Source: Chryseobacterium contaminans
GTDB lineage: Bacteria; Bacteroidota; Bacteroidia; Flavobacteriales; Weeksellaceae
Direction of reading: 5' to 3'
Length of the DNA stretch: 44,384 nucleotides
NCBI RefSeq assembly: GCF_001684955.1
Contig: NZ_MAYF01000146.1
Location: forward strand, 1-44,384
Of the stretch, positions 1 through 8,492 are shown piece by piece. A program made the position numbers and the translations under genes. Positions within the stretch are counted from its first letter, which is position 1. Each line of letters starts with the position of its first letter. The notes under the pieces were generated by a model. The model ran no database searches, was not told the origin of the DNA, and worked only from the letters and a program-made list of their open reading frames with translations.

Positions 1-1
1 A

Positions 2-2695
2 CAAACTGCGGTGTCTTCAGGCTGCTGGGAAAGCCTTAGTGCAGGTAATTTCCATTCGGTAGGTTTAAAAGCGGACGGAACATTATGGGCATGGGGACGT
101 AATTCCAATGGTCAACTCGGAGACGGAACTACAATTGACAGAAATGCTCCTATTCAAATAGGAACAGACAATAATTGGCTGAGAATAGCAGCCGGAGATA
201 CTTATACTCTTGCCATCAAGACAGATGGAACGTTATGGGCTTGGGGAAATAATGATTATGGACAGCTGGGAGACGGTACTAAAGCGGATAAATTGAGTCC
301 AACTCAAATAGGAACTACTGCGGGTTGGAAAAGCGTAAGTGCAGGAAGCTATCATTCTATAGGGTTAAAAACAGATGGAACATTATGGAGCTGGGGATAT
401 AATGCCTCCGGACAATTAGGTGATGGAACGGTTGCTGAAAAAATTACTCCTATCCAAATCGGAACAGCAGCAAACTGGCAAAGTATTGCCGCAGGTTATC
501 AACATAATCTTGCCATCAAAACAGATGGAACACTGTGGGCATGGGGATCTAATTACAGCGGGCAGCTTGGAGACGGAACAACAACAGCAAGGAATGTTCC
601 TACCCAAATCGGAACAGCTGCAAATTGGAGAAATATTGATGTCGGAGCATCTCATTCCCTGGGAGTAAAACTGGATGGAACATTATGGACCTGGGGTGCT
701 AATGCCAATGGGCAGTTAGGTAATGGATCTACTGTTGGTAAAAATATTCCAACCCAAATAGGAATAGGAAACAATTGGCAAAGTATCAGTGCTGGTAATA
801 ATTTTAGTTTTGCTAACAAAACTGATGGAACACTTTGGTCGTGGGGAGCCAATGAATCTGGTCAATTAGGTAATATAACAAGTGGATCAGTACTATTTCC
901 TACACAAGTGGGTTCTTCTTCAGATAATATATTGATGTCTTCCGGGATGTATTATACTCTTGTAAAAAACATCGATGGAGTTTTAAAAGTGTGTGGAGAT
1001 AATAGTTATGGACAGTTAGGAGACGGAACAAATAATCCGAAAAGTACTTTCGTCTCTTTGAGTTGCCCTTTAAATTGTCTTCCTCCTACACAGTTTTTAA
1101 CAACTAATATAACTTCTGCAACAGCTACTATTAACTGGACAGGATCTAACCCAACTCCTAATGCGGGGTACTATTACTTATATAGTACAAGTCCATTTAT
1201 TGGAGGTATACAGGGAACGACCTCCTCTAAAACAGCAAATTTGACCAATTTATTACCTAACACTGTTTATTACTGGTGGGTAGCATCTAATTGTGGAAGC
1301 AGTCAGGGTGATTGGGTATCGGGTGGATCTTTTACAACGCTTACCACCACTGCAACAGGTTGCTGGGAAACTGTGAGTTCGGGTTCTTTCTTTGTTTTAG
1401 GAATAAAAACAGATGGAACACTTTGGGCCTGGGGAGAGAATTTAGCGGGACAATTAGGAGATGGAACAACAGTTTCAAAAAATACTCCAACACAAATTGG
1501 AACCGACAATAATTGGCTGAAGGTATCTGCAGGAGATAGTCATACTGCTGCCATTAAAACAGATGGAACACTATGGACATGGGGAGATAATCAAAATGGA
1601 CAATTAGGTAATGGAACTAAAATTAAGAGAATTACTCCAGAACAAGTAGGAACAGAAACAAACTGGGTAAGCGTTTCTACTGGGGATTATTATACATTAG
1701 GAATAAAATCAGACGGAACATTATGGGCTTGGGGATATAACGGAACTGGTCAGTTAGGAGATGGTACCACTATCCTTAAAACTGTACCTGTACAAGTTGG
1801 AACAGCAAATGATTGGAAAATAGTAACAGCTGGCTACGGACATACTCTTGCCATTAAAACAAACGGAACACTATGGGGCTGGGGAAGCAACGCTTATGGA
1901 CGCTTAGGTGATGGAAATTCAACTGTAACCTCAACTACAATATCAATTCCCACTCAAATAGGAACTGCTGCGGATTGGAAAAGCGTGAGTGCAGGAAACT
2001 ATCATTCTATAGCTCTAAAAACAGATGGAACGCTTTGGGCCTGGGGAGATAATTTCGAAGGACAATTAGGTGATGGAACCAAAACTCTTAGAAGTATTCC
2101 TATACAAATAGGAACCGCAACGGACTGGAAAAGTGTAGCGACTAACCATTTTAATTCTTCTGTAGGAATCAAAACCAATGGAACACTATGGGCATGGGGC
2201 AGAAATACCTTAGGACAGTTAGGTGATGGAACTAGAGCAGACAGACTTGTTCCAACACAAATTGGAACCGTCACTGATAGAAAAATAGTTTCAGCAGGGC
2301 CATATACTACATTCGCTATAAATAATGATGGATTTTTATCAGCTACCGGAAGTAATGAATACGGGCAGCTGGGAGATGGTACTACTATTTCAAAATCTAT
2401 TTTTGTACCTGTTGGTTGCCCTACAAGTAATTTAGCGGTTGCAGAAGTTTCAGGAAAGACAGAAGATAAGCTGAAAGTCTATCCTAACCCGGTACAGGAT
2501 ATCCTTACGGTCTCATACGATCAGAAGATTCTTTTTGTAACGGTTTACAATGCGGCAGGACAGCTGATTCTTACTAAAGCAATTAATGATACAAAAGGAA
2601 CCATTGATGCTTCCGGGTTCGTATCTGGCATTTATCTGGTTAAAATAAATGCTGTTAATGACTTTGTAAAAACAGTAAAAGTTATCAAACGATAA
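2..2695 (+). CDS. Secreted RCC1-repeat / Fn3 / RCC1 protein with T9SS sorting domain (5' partial)
   Basis: The frame is open to the left edge, and the first GTG at 11 is probably internal, so the N-terminus with its signal peptide lies outside the window. Visible order: about six to seven RCC1-like blades with the pattern TDGTLWAWGxNxxGQLGDG (residues about 5-350), a fibronectin-III-like segment (about 355-445, ending GSFTTL), a second RCC1 array (about 450-805), then a T9SS type A sorting domain starting near KVYPNPVQD and ending in a basic KVIKR tail. RCC1 arrays fold as seven-bladed propellers, so this is two propellers joined by an Fn3 linker. It should be exported by the type IX system and attached to the surface or released; the ligand is unknown. 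The gene at 35251-38859 has the same architecture and is a paralogue. A strong terminator follows. Confidence 0.85.
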   Translation, partial: QTAVSSGCWESLSAGNFHSVGLKADGTLWAWGRNSNGQLGDGTTIDRNAPIQIGTDNNWLRIAAGDTYTLAIKTDGTLWAWGNNDYGQLGDGTKADKLSPTQIGTTAGWKSVSAGSYHSIGLKTDGTLWSWGYNASGQLGDGTVAEKITPIQIGTAANWQSIAAGYQHNLAIKTDGTLWAWGSNYSGQLGDGTTTARNVPTQIGTAANWRNIDVGASHSLGVKLDGTLWTWGANANGQLGNGSTVGKNIPTQIGIGNNWQSISAGNNFSFANKTDGTLWSWGANESGQLGNITSGSVLFPTQVGSSSDNILMSSGMYYTLVKNIDGVLKVCGDNSYGQLGDGTNNPKSTFVSLSCPLNCLPPTQFLTTNITSATATINWTGSNPTPNAGYYYLYSTSPFIGGIQGTTSSKTANLTNLLPNTVYYWWVASNCGSSQGDWVSGGSFTTLTTTATGCWETVSSGSFFVLGIKTDGTLWAWGENLAGQLGDGTTVSKNTPTQIGTDNNWLKVSAGDSHTAAIKTDGTLWTWGDNQNGQLGNGTKIKRITPEQVGTETNWVSVSTGDYYTLGIKSDGTLWAWGYNGTGQLGDGTTILKTVPVQVGTANDWKIVTAGYGHTLAIKTNGTLWGWGSNAYGRLGDGNSTVTSTTISIPTQIGTAADWKSVSAGNYHSIALKTDGTLWAWGDNFEGQLGDGTKTLRSIPIQIGTATDWKSVATNHFNSSVGIKTNGTLWAWGRNTLGQLGDGTRADRLVPTQIGTVTDRKIVSAGPYTTFAINNDGFLSATGSNEYGQLGDGTTISKSIFVPVGCPTSNLAVAEVSGKTEDKLKVYPNPVQDILTVSYDQKILFVTVYNAAGQLILTKAINDTKGTIDASGFVSGIYLVKINAVNDFVKTVKVIKR

Positions 2696-2755
2696 ATTCA
2701 ATGGTTACCGATATTGAGGGTTAAAACATTGGTAATCTTAGTCTTTTCTCAATAG

Positions 2756-2790
2756 ATAGCGTCACTTATTTTAAGTGGCGCTATTTTTTT
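2756..2790 (+). terminator. Rho-independent terminator after the RCC1 gene
   Basis: A 12-bp stem (2756-2767 with 2773-2784, one G-T pair) closes a 5-nt ATTTT loop and is followed by a run of T. It lies 60 bp after the RCC1 stop codon. Confidence 0.85.
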
Positions 2791-2841
2791 ATAGAGTTGT
2801 AGATTTATATAAATTGTATATTTAATCTTTAAAATCACAGA

Positions 2842-3303
2842 ATGAACAAAGCTGATACCCTGAAAAAATATATTGAAACAGAAAGTTTTGAAGAACTGAG
2901 TGCACTTAATAGCCAGCTGATCTTCTGGGTAGATTGGCGGGAAGAAGATGATGCCATAGTTGAATACTGCGAGAAATGCATTAATACAGGCACTCTGAAT
3001 GCTGAAATGGGCTATAGCGGAGATGAGCTTCTCCTTACCATCAAATACAAAGACCAAGTCTTCACTGAAAAAGTTATGGATCGGGATCCTACACTCATTT
3101 TCTTAAATAGAGTATTACAGCCGGACTATGAAATCAGATTCTGTAAGGGAAGCGACGGATCCGATACTTTAGCCTTTTTACCATTATCAAAAGCAGAATG
3201 GCTGGAATTAGAAAATATTCACGGCAAAGAAAAACTGGATGATCTATTTGAAGTCATCAATCAGGATACCCAAATGTTCAGTAAAGAATGGGATTTTGAA
3301 TAG
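2842..3303 (+). CDS. Unrecognised acidic cytoplasmic protein, 153 aa
   Basis: I do not recognise the family. The protein is acidic, with no signal peptide or membrane segment. It looks alpha/beta, with short hydrophobic strands in the middle (near DELLLTIKYKDQVF) and a Glu/Asp-rich C-terminus ending KEWDFE. Single-domain acidic proteins of this size are often orphan immunity proteins in Bacteroidota, but no toxin gene is adjacent, so that is only a possibility. It stands alone after a terminator and 51 bp before the next gene, so the two could share a transcript. The start at 2842 fits the composition; no better upstream start is seen. Confidence 0.6.
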   Translation: MNKADTLKKYIETESFEELSALNSQLIFWVDWREEDDAIVEYCEKCINTGTLNAEMGYSGDELLLTIKYKDQVFTEKVMDRDPTLIFLNRVLQPDYEIRFCKGSDGSDTLAFLPLSKAEWLELENIHGKEKLDDLFEVINQDTQMFSKEWDFE

Positions 3304-3354
3304 AGTGGTAGCTTTGTAAATTACTGTATAACAAATTATTACAATTTTAAAATC

Positions 3355-3765
3355 ATGAAAAAAACATTATTCATTGGCCTTCTTCTATTCAGTATTTTCA
3401 CTATAAATGCACAGACTATAGAATCAGCAAACCGCAGCACCACAGGTTATATCAAATCAGATGGAACCATAGAAAGCAGCAACCGTTCTACAGTAGGGTA
3501 TATTAAGCAAGACGGAACGATTGAAAATAAAAACCGCTCAACCATAGGATATATCAAAAGTGATGGAACCATAGAAAACCAAAATCGCTCCACAGTAGGA
3601 TACGTTAAAAAAGATGGTACGGTGGAAAACAGCAGCCGTTCAACCCTTGGTTATATTAAAGATGATGGAACTGTAGAAAACAGTAGCAGAAGTACCATTG
3701 GTTATGCAAAAGGTATTAAAAAAGAATGGGCAGCGGTAGTATATTTCTTTTTTAAGTTCGATTGA
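3355..3765 (+). CDS. Small secreted protein of tandem 17-residue repeats (beta-flower type)
   Basis: The signal peptide is MKKTLFIGLLLFSIFTINAQ. The mature part is five full and one partial copy of a 17-residue unit, RSTxGYIKxDGTIExxN, ending in an aromatic tail (AAVVYFFFKFD). The DNA mirrors this as 51-bp imperfect repeats from about 3424 to 3710. Repeats of this kind form small pseudo-symmetric beta structures; I associate the pattern with proteins named '5-fold beta-flower protein' in Bacteroidota, from memory. The mature protein should be periplasmic or surface located. Function is unknown. The units differ enough at the DNA level that copy-number slippage is not obviously recent. Confidence 0.7.
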   Translation: MKKTLFIGLLLFSIFTINAQTIESANRSTTGYIKSDGTIESSNRSTVGYIKQDGTIENKNRSTIGYIKSDGTIENQNRSTVGYVKKDGTVENSSRSTLGYIKDDGTVENSSRSTIGYAKGIKKEWAAVVYFFFKFD

Positions 3766-3856
3766 TTGAGCTGAGTGAAGAAGAAACAATTCCGTTGAAT
3801 AAACATCCTCGTTAAGTTGTTGTTGTAATTGTTATTTTGTTTGCTTGAAACAAAAT

Positions 3857-3880
3857 CTCCGAAGCCATTGAACTTCGGAG
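3857..3880 (-). terminator. Hairpin between convergent genes, probable terminator
   Basis: CTCCGAAG and CTTCGGAG form a perfect 8-bp stem with an 8-nt loop. On the minus strand it is followed by ATTTTGTTT, so it most likely ends the secreted-protein gene that stops at 3944; it may also act on the plus strand. Confidence 0.5.
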
Positions 3881-3943
3881 TGTAGGAGAGAATCCTTAAC
3901 AATCTTTTCATAGATGAATATAAGCCTTTCCGGCTTTAGTCAT

Positions 3944-4432
3944 TTACTTTTTTGCTGTCAAAGAAAAATTGTCCAGATAAACAGCCTGATGGATCCCGTT
4001 CAATAAAACTTTCAGACCTAAATGAGTCTCTTTTTTTATAGAAATATTAAATGTTTTTTTATCTCCCGTTATTTTGGATGGCTTAGCGATTGAAACATAT
4101 GATTTTTGATCGGAAGTATTACCTACTGAAAAAATTTCCAAAGTGGTTTCTCCTCCGTTATCCGAAACGTCAAGAGTAAGACTGTAGTTTCCTTCTTTAA
4201 TTTTTGGAGTCACCAAATACATATTTTCCCTCGGGCTGTTCATAGAATAAAATATAATCTTTTTATCACTAGCATAAAGCATAGTCTTTCCACCTGCCTG
4301 TGCAGTCCAGCATTTATTGATATCCTTCCATGTATCAAAATTTTCTATGATGGTAGATTCAGTTTTGCATTGTGCTTTTGTCGTTAGAAATCCTCCCATA
4401 GTTATCAGCCCGGTTAATACGACTCTTTTCAT
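3944..4432 (-). CDS. Secreted beta-sandwich-like protein, 162 aa
   Basis: An N-terminal signal peptide (MKRVVLTGLITMGGFLTTKAQ) precedes a mature part of about 140 residues. It begins near ENFDTWKDINKCW, has alternating short hydrophobic strands, and ends at VYLDNFSLTAKK. This outline (an N-terminal 'ENFDxW..CW' and a C-terminal 'xxDNFSL') is what one sees in jelly-roll or 'choice-of-anchor J' type modules attached to Bacteroidota secreted proteins, here as a single domain without a T9SS tail. That fold is inferred from pattern only. Two Cys flank the start of the domain. It is monocistronic and converges on the repeat-protein gene. Confidence 0.6.
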   Translation of the reverse strand: MKRVVLTGLITMGGFLTTKAQCKTESTIIENFDTWKDINKCWTAQAGGKTMLYASDKKIIFYSMNSPRENMYLVTPKIKEGNYSLTLDVSDNGGETTLEIFSVGNTSDQKSYVSIAKPSKITGDKKTFNISIKKETHLGLKVLLNGIHQAVYLDNFSLTAKK

Positions 4433-4510
4433 ATGTTATTTTTATTTATTTTATGTAAAAATAAGCAAAAAAAGATTATGCTTGAAACATTCAGCTCAAA
4501 GAAGGGCAAT

Positions 4511-4790
4511 AGAGTTTTAGAAAATAAAGACTGGAAAATAGAAAGGCTGGAAGCTGGAAGAGGGATGCTGGAAGTTGTTTTAAGTTATAATAGCAGAAGT
4601 TCACCACAAAAAACAAATTGTCTTAAAAACACAAAGCTTTATTATTAATATATAATATTCTAAACGTACTGATAGCCACAATGCTTCATCCGCGACACAG
4701 TCGCTTCTCTTTGCTTCCTAAGATAAAACAGTAGAATCATTCATTCTTTGCGTTTCAAAAAGACTCTAAAGTCAGGAAATTTCGGAGAAC
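4511..4790. repeat. Intergenic repeat element, copy A
   Basis: The first of two tandem, nearly identical units (period about 284 bp). It starts with a GGCTGGAA-rich stretch, then an AT-rich middle, the hairpin GCGACACAGTCGC, the conserved segment CATTCTTTGCGTTTCAAAAA, and a terminal partial hairpin (CTAAAGTC ... TTCGGAG). It has no convincing coding content. Related units are at 4791, 7347 and 8228. Confidence 0.85.
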
Positions 4791-5076
4791 AGAGGAATTT
4801 TAGAAAATAAAGACTGGAAAATAGAAAGGCTGGAAGCAGGAAGAGGGATGCTGGAAGTTGTTTTTAAGTTATAATAGCAGAAGGTCACCACAAAAAACAA
4901 ATTGTCTTAAAAACACAAAGCTTTATTACTAATATATCATATTCTAAACGTACTGATAACCACAATGCTTCATCGGCGACACAGTCGCTTCTCTTTGCTT
5001 CCTAAAATAAAACGGTAGAATCATTCATTCTTTGCGTTTCAAAAAAGACTCCAAAGTCAGGAGACTTCGGAGAGCT
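4791..5076. repeat. Intergenic repeat element, copy B
   Basis: A direct tandem duplicate of copy A with scattered substitutions. The GCGACACAGTCGC hairpin and the terminal hairpin CTCCAAAGTC...GACTTCGGAG are preserved, the latter better paired than in copy A. It ends about 50 bp before the 3' end of the acetyltransferase gene. Confidence 0.85.
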
Positions 5077-5129
5077 GGAAATTTATCTGAAATAGAGGTT
5101 TGGATTTTAGCACCATAGTTTTATCCAAA

Positions 5130-5606
5130 TTAGATATCCAGTCTATAAATATATTCCTCAATTTCCGCTTGTCTGGCATTGGCAAAACCTTTATCTGTAC
5201 CAATTCTGATAAAGCCACAGTTTTCCAGAACCTTTTGTGAACCCAGATTATCAAAGGCAACACGCCCAAAAATAGGTCTGGCCTTTTCAAGAGTAAGAAG
5301 AGCTTTTAATGCGGTGGTGGCAACTCCTTGTCCCCAGAATTTTTTATCAATCCAATAGGTGATTTCTGCATCACCTTCCATTACAAACTTGGCGATGCTT
5401 CCTGCAATAACATCATCAACAATAATAGTTTGGTTGTTTACAGTGGGGTCATTGAGTAGTCTTGTATATTTGGTCAGATAGGCTTCTTTGTTCTGAGAAT
5501 CCTTTGATGTAAATGCTGCCTGGTAGCCCGCTTCATCATCAAGCTGAATTTGAAAAAGAGTTTCTAAATCTGTTACTACAGTAGGTCTTAGGGTTATATC
5601 TTTCAT
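5130..5606 (-). CDS. GNAT family N-acetyltransferase
   Basis: A 158-residue single GNAT domain of the RimJ/RimL-like (Acetyltransf_3) type. The acetyl-CoA pyrophosphate loop is FWGQGVATTAL (residues 90-100), matching the Q/RxxGxG/A signature, and is followed by the typical FDNLGSQKVLENCGF segment (118-132), where Asn and the aromatic C-terminal strand complete the fold. It should transfer acetyl from acetyl-CoA to an amine; the substrate cannot be told from sequence. It is cytoplasmic, monocistronic, and starts at an ATG preceded by AT-rich DNA. Length matches the family. Confidence 0.88.
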   Translation of the reverse strand: MKDITLRPTVVTDLETLFQIQLDDEAGYQAAFTSKDSQNKEAYLTKYTRLLNDPTVNNQTIIVDDVIAGSIAKFVMEGDAEITYWIDKKFWGQGVATTALKALLTLEKARPIFGRVAFDNLGSQKVLENCGFIRIGTDKGFANARQAEIEEYIYRLDI

Positions 5607-5823
5607 TTTGAGTGATTTGTAATTTGATCTTCAAATATAATTAAATAATATGCTCCGAAAAGAAGGATTGTATGTCGCATTTATCAGAAAGGGAATAGCA
5701 TGGAGAAACCATAAAATGTAATACACATTTAATGCTGAGGTAATTCCCATGAAAACAGAATCCGGTAGTTTAGTATGCGATTTATAAACAATGAGTAAGG
5801 GTATTATTTCTAAAATTTAAACC

Positions 5824-7074
5824 ATGATTCAAAAACAAATATTAGGGTGGATGCTTATGCTGGCAGTAACAGGGATAGGATGCCAGGATAATCAGCTAAC
5901 TTCAGCTTCCATGGAAGAAGAACTTCTGTCTCCAGGGAATAAGAACAGAACAGCAGCTGCAGAGGTAAGTGTGAATCCTTTTGTAGACACAAGTGCTTAT
6001 ATCAATTCTGGCTTTAGCTTTTTAAATCCGGCTCAGGTTAACAAAAACCGTCAGGCCATTGGTGGAAATGCGTACACAGAAGTCTATGGCTTCAATATTC
6101 CGGAAGAAAACAGGGTAAGAGGAATCCGTTGGAATACTGATGATGAAACTACTTCCATCTGGCGTCCACAGGGCATTGCTGGATTTACCAAAGATGGCGT
6201 TCGGTATCTGTTGGTGAGCTGGTATGCGAAAGATGACGCTGAGTATAAAGGTTCCCGCATTACACTGATAGACATCAGCCCAAGTTCAAGTACTTACCTC
6301 ACATATCGTCATATTCTGCTGGTACAGCCTGATATTCCAACTAACATCACCAATTATACTCAATATGGTTCTTATGCTCCACTCAAAGTACATGCCGGCG
6401 GTATTGCCTATTTTAAAGGGAAAGTATATCTCAGCAGCACCAGCCTTGGCGTTCGTGTATTTGATCTGGATAAAATTATCGAGGTCAGTACAGGAGACAC
6501 TACCAATGATAAATGCGGTAAAGATGCCAATGGTAATTTATTTGCCTTCAACTATCGGTATATATTACCCCAGACAGGATATCAGAAGATCAATAATGCC
6601 AGCCCTTTCTCTACTATACAGGTGAATGATGAAGGAACCCAGCTCTGGACTGGTCAATACTATGCAGGCAGTGCCGATGCTTCTATTGTTCCTAAAGTCT
6701 TTGGTTTCCCTATTGATGCTGGTGGAACACTTCAAAACTCAGGAATTGTAAGTGTAACTCCCAAAAACAGTCTTTTTACTGATAATCATGCCCATGGCAT
6801 TCAGGGCGTGTTCCGAAAAGGAAACAGAACATGGCTTTCCTGCACCGGATCTCCAAGCAATTCTTATGGTTCCAATGCAAGGTTGGCAAGATATACGGAC
6901 GGAGCCGATGATACCGTGCGCTACCGATGGCCTTATGGCGCAGAATCCCTTTATTACGAATCCCAATACAACTATTTGTGGAGTCTTACGGAATATGAAC
7001 CCAATGCAGGAGCGCAGAACGGAAGCCAGGTGAATCGATGTATTTTTGCCGTGGATTTTTCCAAGTATGAGTAG
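5824..7074 (+). CDS. Predicted lipoprotein, 416 aa, possible beta-propeller
   Basis: The lipoprotein signal ends at Cys20 (VTGIGC), so the protein should be lipid-anchored in the outer or inner membrane. The mature part is rich in aromatic residues, Gly, Ser and Thr, with repeated strand-like segments such as GIAGFTKDGVRYLLVSWY, GGIAYFKGKVYLSSTSLG and GIQGVFRKGNRTWLSC, spaced 50-80 residues apart, as expected for a beta-propeller. I do not recognise a catalytic motif. Three Cys occur near residues 220-415 and might pair. It is a single gene with its own terminator 26 bp after the stop. Function unknown. Confidence 0.7.
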   Translation: MIQKQILGWMLMLAVTGIGCQDNQLTSASMEEELLSPGNKNRTAAAEVSVNPFVDTSAYINSGFSFLNPAQVNKNRQAIGGNAYTEVYGFNIPEENRVRGIRWNTDDETTSIWRPQGIAGFTKDGVRYLLVSWYAKDDAEYKGSRITLIDISPSSSTYLTYRHILLVQPDIPTNITNYTQYGSYAPLKVHAGGIAYFKGKVYLSSTSLGVRVFDLDKIIEVSTGDTTNDKCGKDANGNLFAFNYRYILPQTGYQKINNASPFSTIQVNDEGTQLWTGQYYAGSADASIVPKVFGFPIDAGGTLQNSGIVSVTPKNSLFTDNHAHGIQGVFRKGNRTWLSCTGSPSNSYGSNARLARYTDGADDTVRYRWPYGAESLYYESQYNYLWSLTEYEPNAGAQNGSQVNRCIFAVDFSKYE

Positions 7075-7099
7075 AGGTTTGTAGAATAGGGTTAAAAAT

Positions 7100-7130
7100 A
7101 AAAAGCATCATTACAACAATGATGCTTTTT
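7100..7130 (+). terminator. Rho-independent terminator
   Basis: A perfect 13-bp stem (7100-7112 with 7118-7130) around a 5-nt ACAAC loop, with T-rich 3' arm and tail. It ends the lipoprotein gene. Confidence 0.9.
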
Positions 7131-7223
7131 ATTTTTATTGCTTGGAACAGGTGTTCTTAAGTAGGGACAGTTCCTTACTTTCTGCAAGATTTGATGAGGA
7201 GACGTTTCCCTCCAACTCCATGA

Positions 7224-7346
7224 AAAGATTTTTTGGGTGTTGATGAGAACTTGCCAGAAAAGAATATCATCAATCCATATATCCATCTGATAAAAATGCT
7301 GGATGCAGCACATCTTATCCTGGAAAGAAGAGGGGAGAAGGTTTAG
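7224..7346 (+). pseudogene. C-terminal remnant of a gene homologous to the one at 26218-26825
   Basis: Forty codons without a start end at TAG 7344. The peptide LGVDENLPEKNIINPYIH, continuing IKMLDAAHLILERR, aligns closely with MGVYENLPERNIVMPYIH and VKMLDAAHLILQRR at the end of the gene at 26.2-26.8 kb. Upstream the reading frame is closed by TGA at 7221 and similarity fades, so only the last quarter of the gene survives. It abuts repeat copy C directly, suggesting the repeat or an associated deletion removed or replaced neighbouring DNA. Confidence 0.75.
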
Positions 7347-7632
7347 AGGTTGGGGGTTGGAAGAATGAGGCTGGAAATTATTTTAAGTTATAATAATTGG
7401 ATAGCCATAACAAAAACAAATTGCTTTAATAACGCAAAGATTTTATAACATAATTGTAATATTTTAAGGGAACAAAGATGGAATCAACTTTCATTGATTC
7501 TTTCTAAGCGTACATATAGCCATATTGCTTCATCCGCGACATTGTCGCTCACCTTTGCTTCCTTAAGATAAAACAGTAGAATCACTCATTCTTTGCGTTT
7601 CAAAAAACTATGCAAAGTTTCCTGACTTTGAG
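7347..7632. repeat. Intergenic repeat element, copy C (diverged)
   Basis: It shares with copies A and B the GGCTGGAA start, AAGTTATAATA, the hairpin GCGACATTGTCGC, GATAAAACAGTAGAATCA, and CATTCTTTGCGTTTCAAAAA. It has an extra inverted repeat, GAATCAA/TTGATTC (near 7481-7500), not seen in A or B but shared with copy D. Confidence 0.75.
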
Positions 7633-7687
7633 CCAATACAAAAAAGCCATAAATGCACTGTAAAACCAGGAAATTTTAACTTTAAAA

Positions 7688-8158
7688 TTAGCGCACAAGA
7701 AAATATATTCCGGCAGCAATTCCGGCATAAGCAAGAACGGTAATAATATCAGCGATGGGTTGTGAAAAACGTTTTTCCGCAATTTTGTCACCATTGATCT
7801 GGTTCTTATGGAACTTCAGTGTTTTTTTAGCATTATGAGTAGGATGTACTACCAGGCTGTCACCTTCCCATCTGTCAACGATAACTTTATAACTCTTGCC
7901 GTCAACGTCAATTTTAACATTCTTATTGGGAGACAGTTTCTCCTGGATATTGATGGGTACGGGAGCTTGCTGAGAACTCATATTTTGAATTTCAGCGGCT
8001 GTATTTTTCATTGGTGAAGAAGCCATATTGGCGGAAGCTGAAGTCTTTTTAAGGTCCTGCTTATTGCCAGTTGATGTATTCGCTTGCTTTTTTACCTGGT
8101 AAGTATAGCAGCTGGTAAGAGAAAATAATATGACGATGAGATAAAGATTCTTTTGCAT
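7688..8158 (-). CDS. Predicted lipoprotein with C-terminal membrane segment, 156 aa
   Basis: The lipobox LTSC places the acylated Cys at residue 17. A low-complexity Ser/Thr/Asn/Lys linker (20-75) leads to a small folded domain (about 75-125, VKIDVDGKSYKVIVDRWEGDSLVVHPT), which reads as a short beta-barrel-like module. A hydrophobic C-terminal helix (ADIITVLAYAGIAAGIYFLV) can span a membrane. I do not recognise a named family; the arrangement of lipid anchor plus C-terminal helix is unusual and suggests a protein attached at both ends. It lies between repeat copies C and D. Confidence 0.65.
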   Translation of the reverse strand: MQKNLYLIVILFSLTSCYTYQVKKQANTSTGNKQDLKKTSASANMASSPMKNTAAEIQNMSSQQAPVPINIQEKLSPNKNVKIDVDGKSYKVIVDRWEGDSLVVHPTHNAKKTLKFHKNQINGDKIAEKRFSQPIADIITVLAYAGIAAGIYFLVR

Positions 8159-8227
8159 TGTTTAAATTTAAGAATTAAACGGAATATTTGATGTTTTCTT
8201 TTGAAAAAACCTGTTTTTTTGGAATAG

Positions 8228-8379
8228 GAAATCAACTTCATTGATTTTTCTAAGTGAACATATCCATATCGTTGCATCAGCGACTTTGTCACTCATCTTC
8301 GCTCGGTTAATATAAAACAGAAGAATCATTATCCTTTACGTTTCAAAAAACAGTTTCGCCAAAATTCCCCAAAGTCAGA
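8228..8379. repeat. Intergenic repeat element, copy D (partial, most diverged)
   Basis: It lacks the GGCTGGAA start but keeps AATCAACTTCATTGATT, the GCGACTTTGTCAC hairpin, ATAAAACAGAAGAATCATT and TTTACGTTTCAAAAAA, in the same order and spacing as copy C. Confidence 0.6.
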
Positions 8380-8458
8380 AGTGAAGAGTAAAGCAGACAA
8401 ATATCTATTCAATATAGCTGTCATAACTTCCTTTTCCCTGCATCCAGCTTCAAGACCA

Positions 8459-8489
8459 AAAAGCCTTCCAGGATCATTGGAAGGCTTTT
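8459..8489 (-). terminator. Rho-independent terminator for the plug-domain protein gene
   Basis: A 12-bp stem (8459-8470 with 8478-8489) and 7-nt loop, only a few bases after the stop codon at 8493. On the minus strand the 3' arm ends in a T run. Confidence 0.85.
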
Positions 8490-8492
8490 CTG

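Noticed and set aside
3424..3710. Short-period repeats suggesting a CRISPR array
   Set aside because: The 51-bp units are in-frame codons of a repeat protein, without conserved repeat-spacer alternation.
4433..4648. 71-aa plus-strand ORF upstream of the GNAT gene
   Set aside because: It runs from the promoter region of the minus-strand gene into repeat copy A, and the peptide has no domain-like character.
7092..7313. 73-aa minus-strand ORF after the 416-aa lipoprotein gene
   Set aside because: It covers a terminator and is antisense to the gene remnant at 7224-7346, which has real homology on the plus strand.
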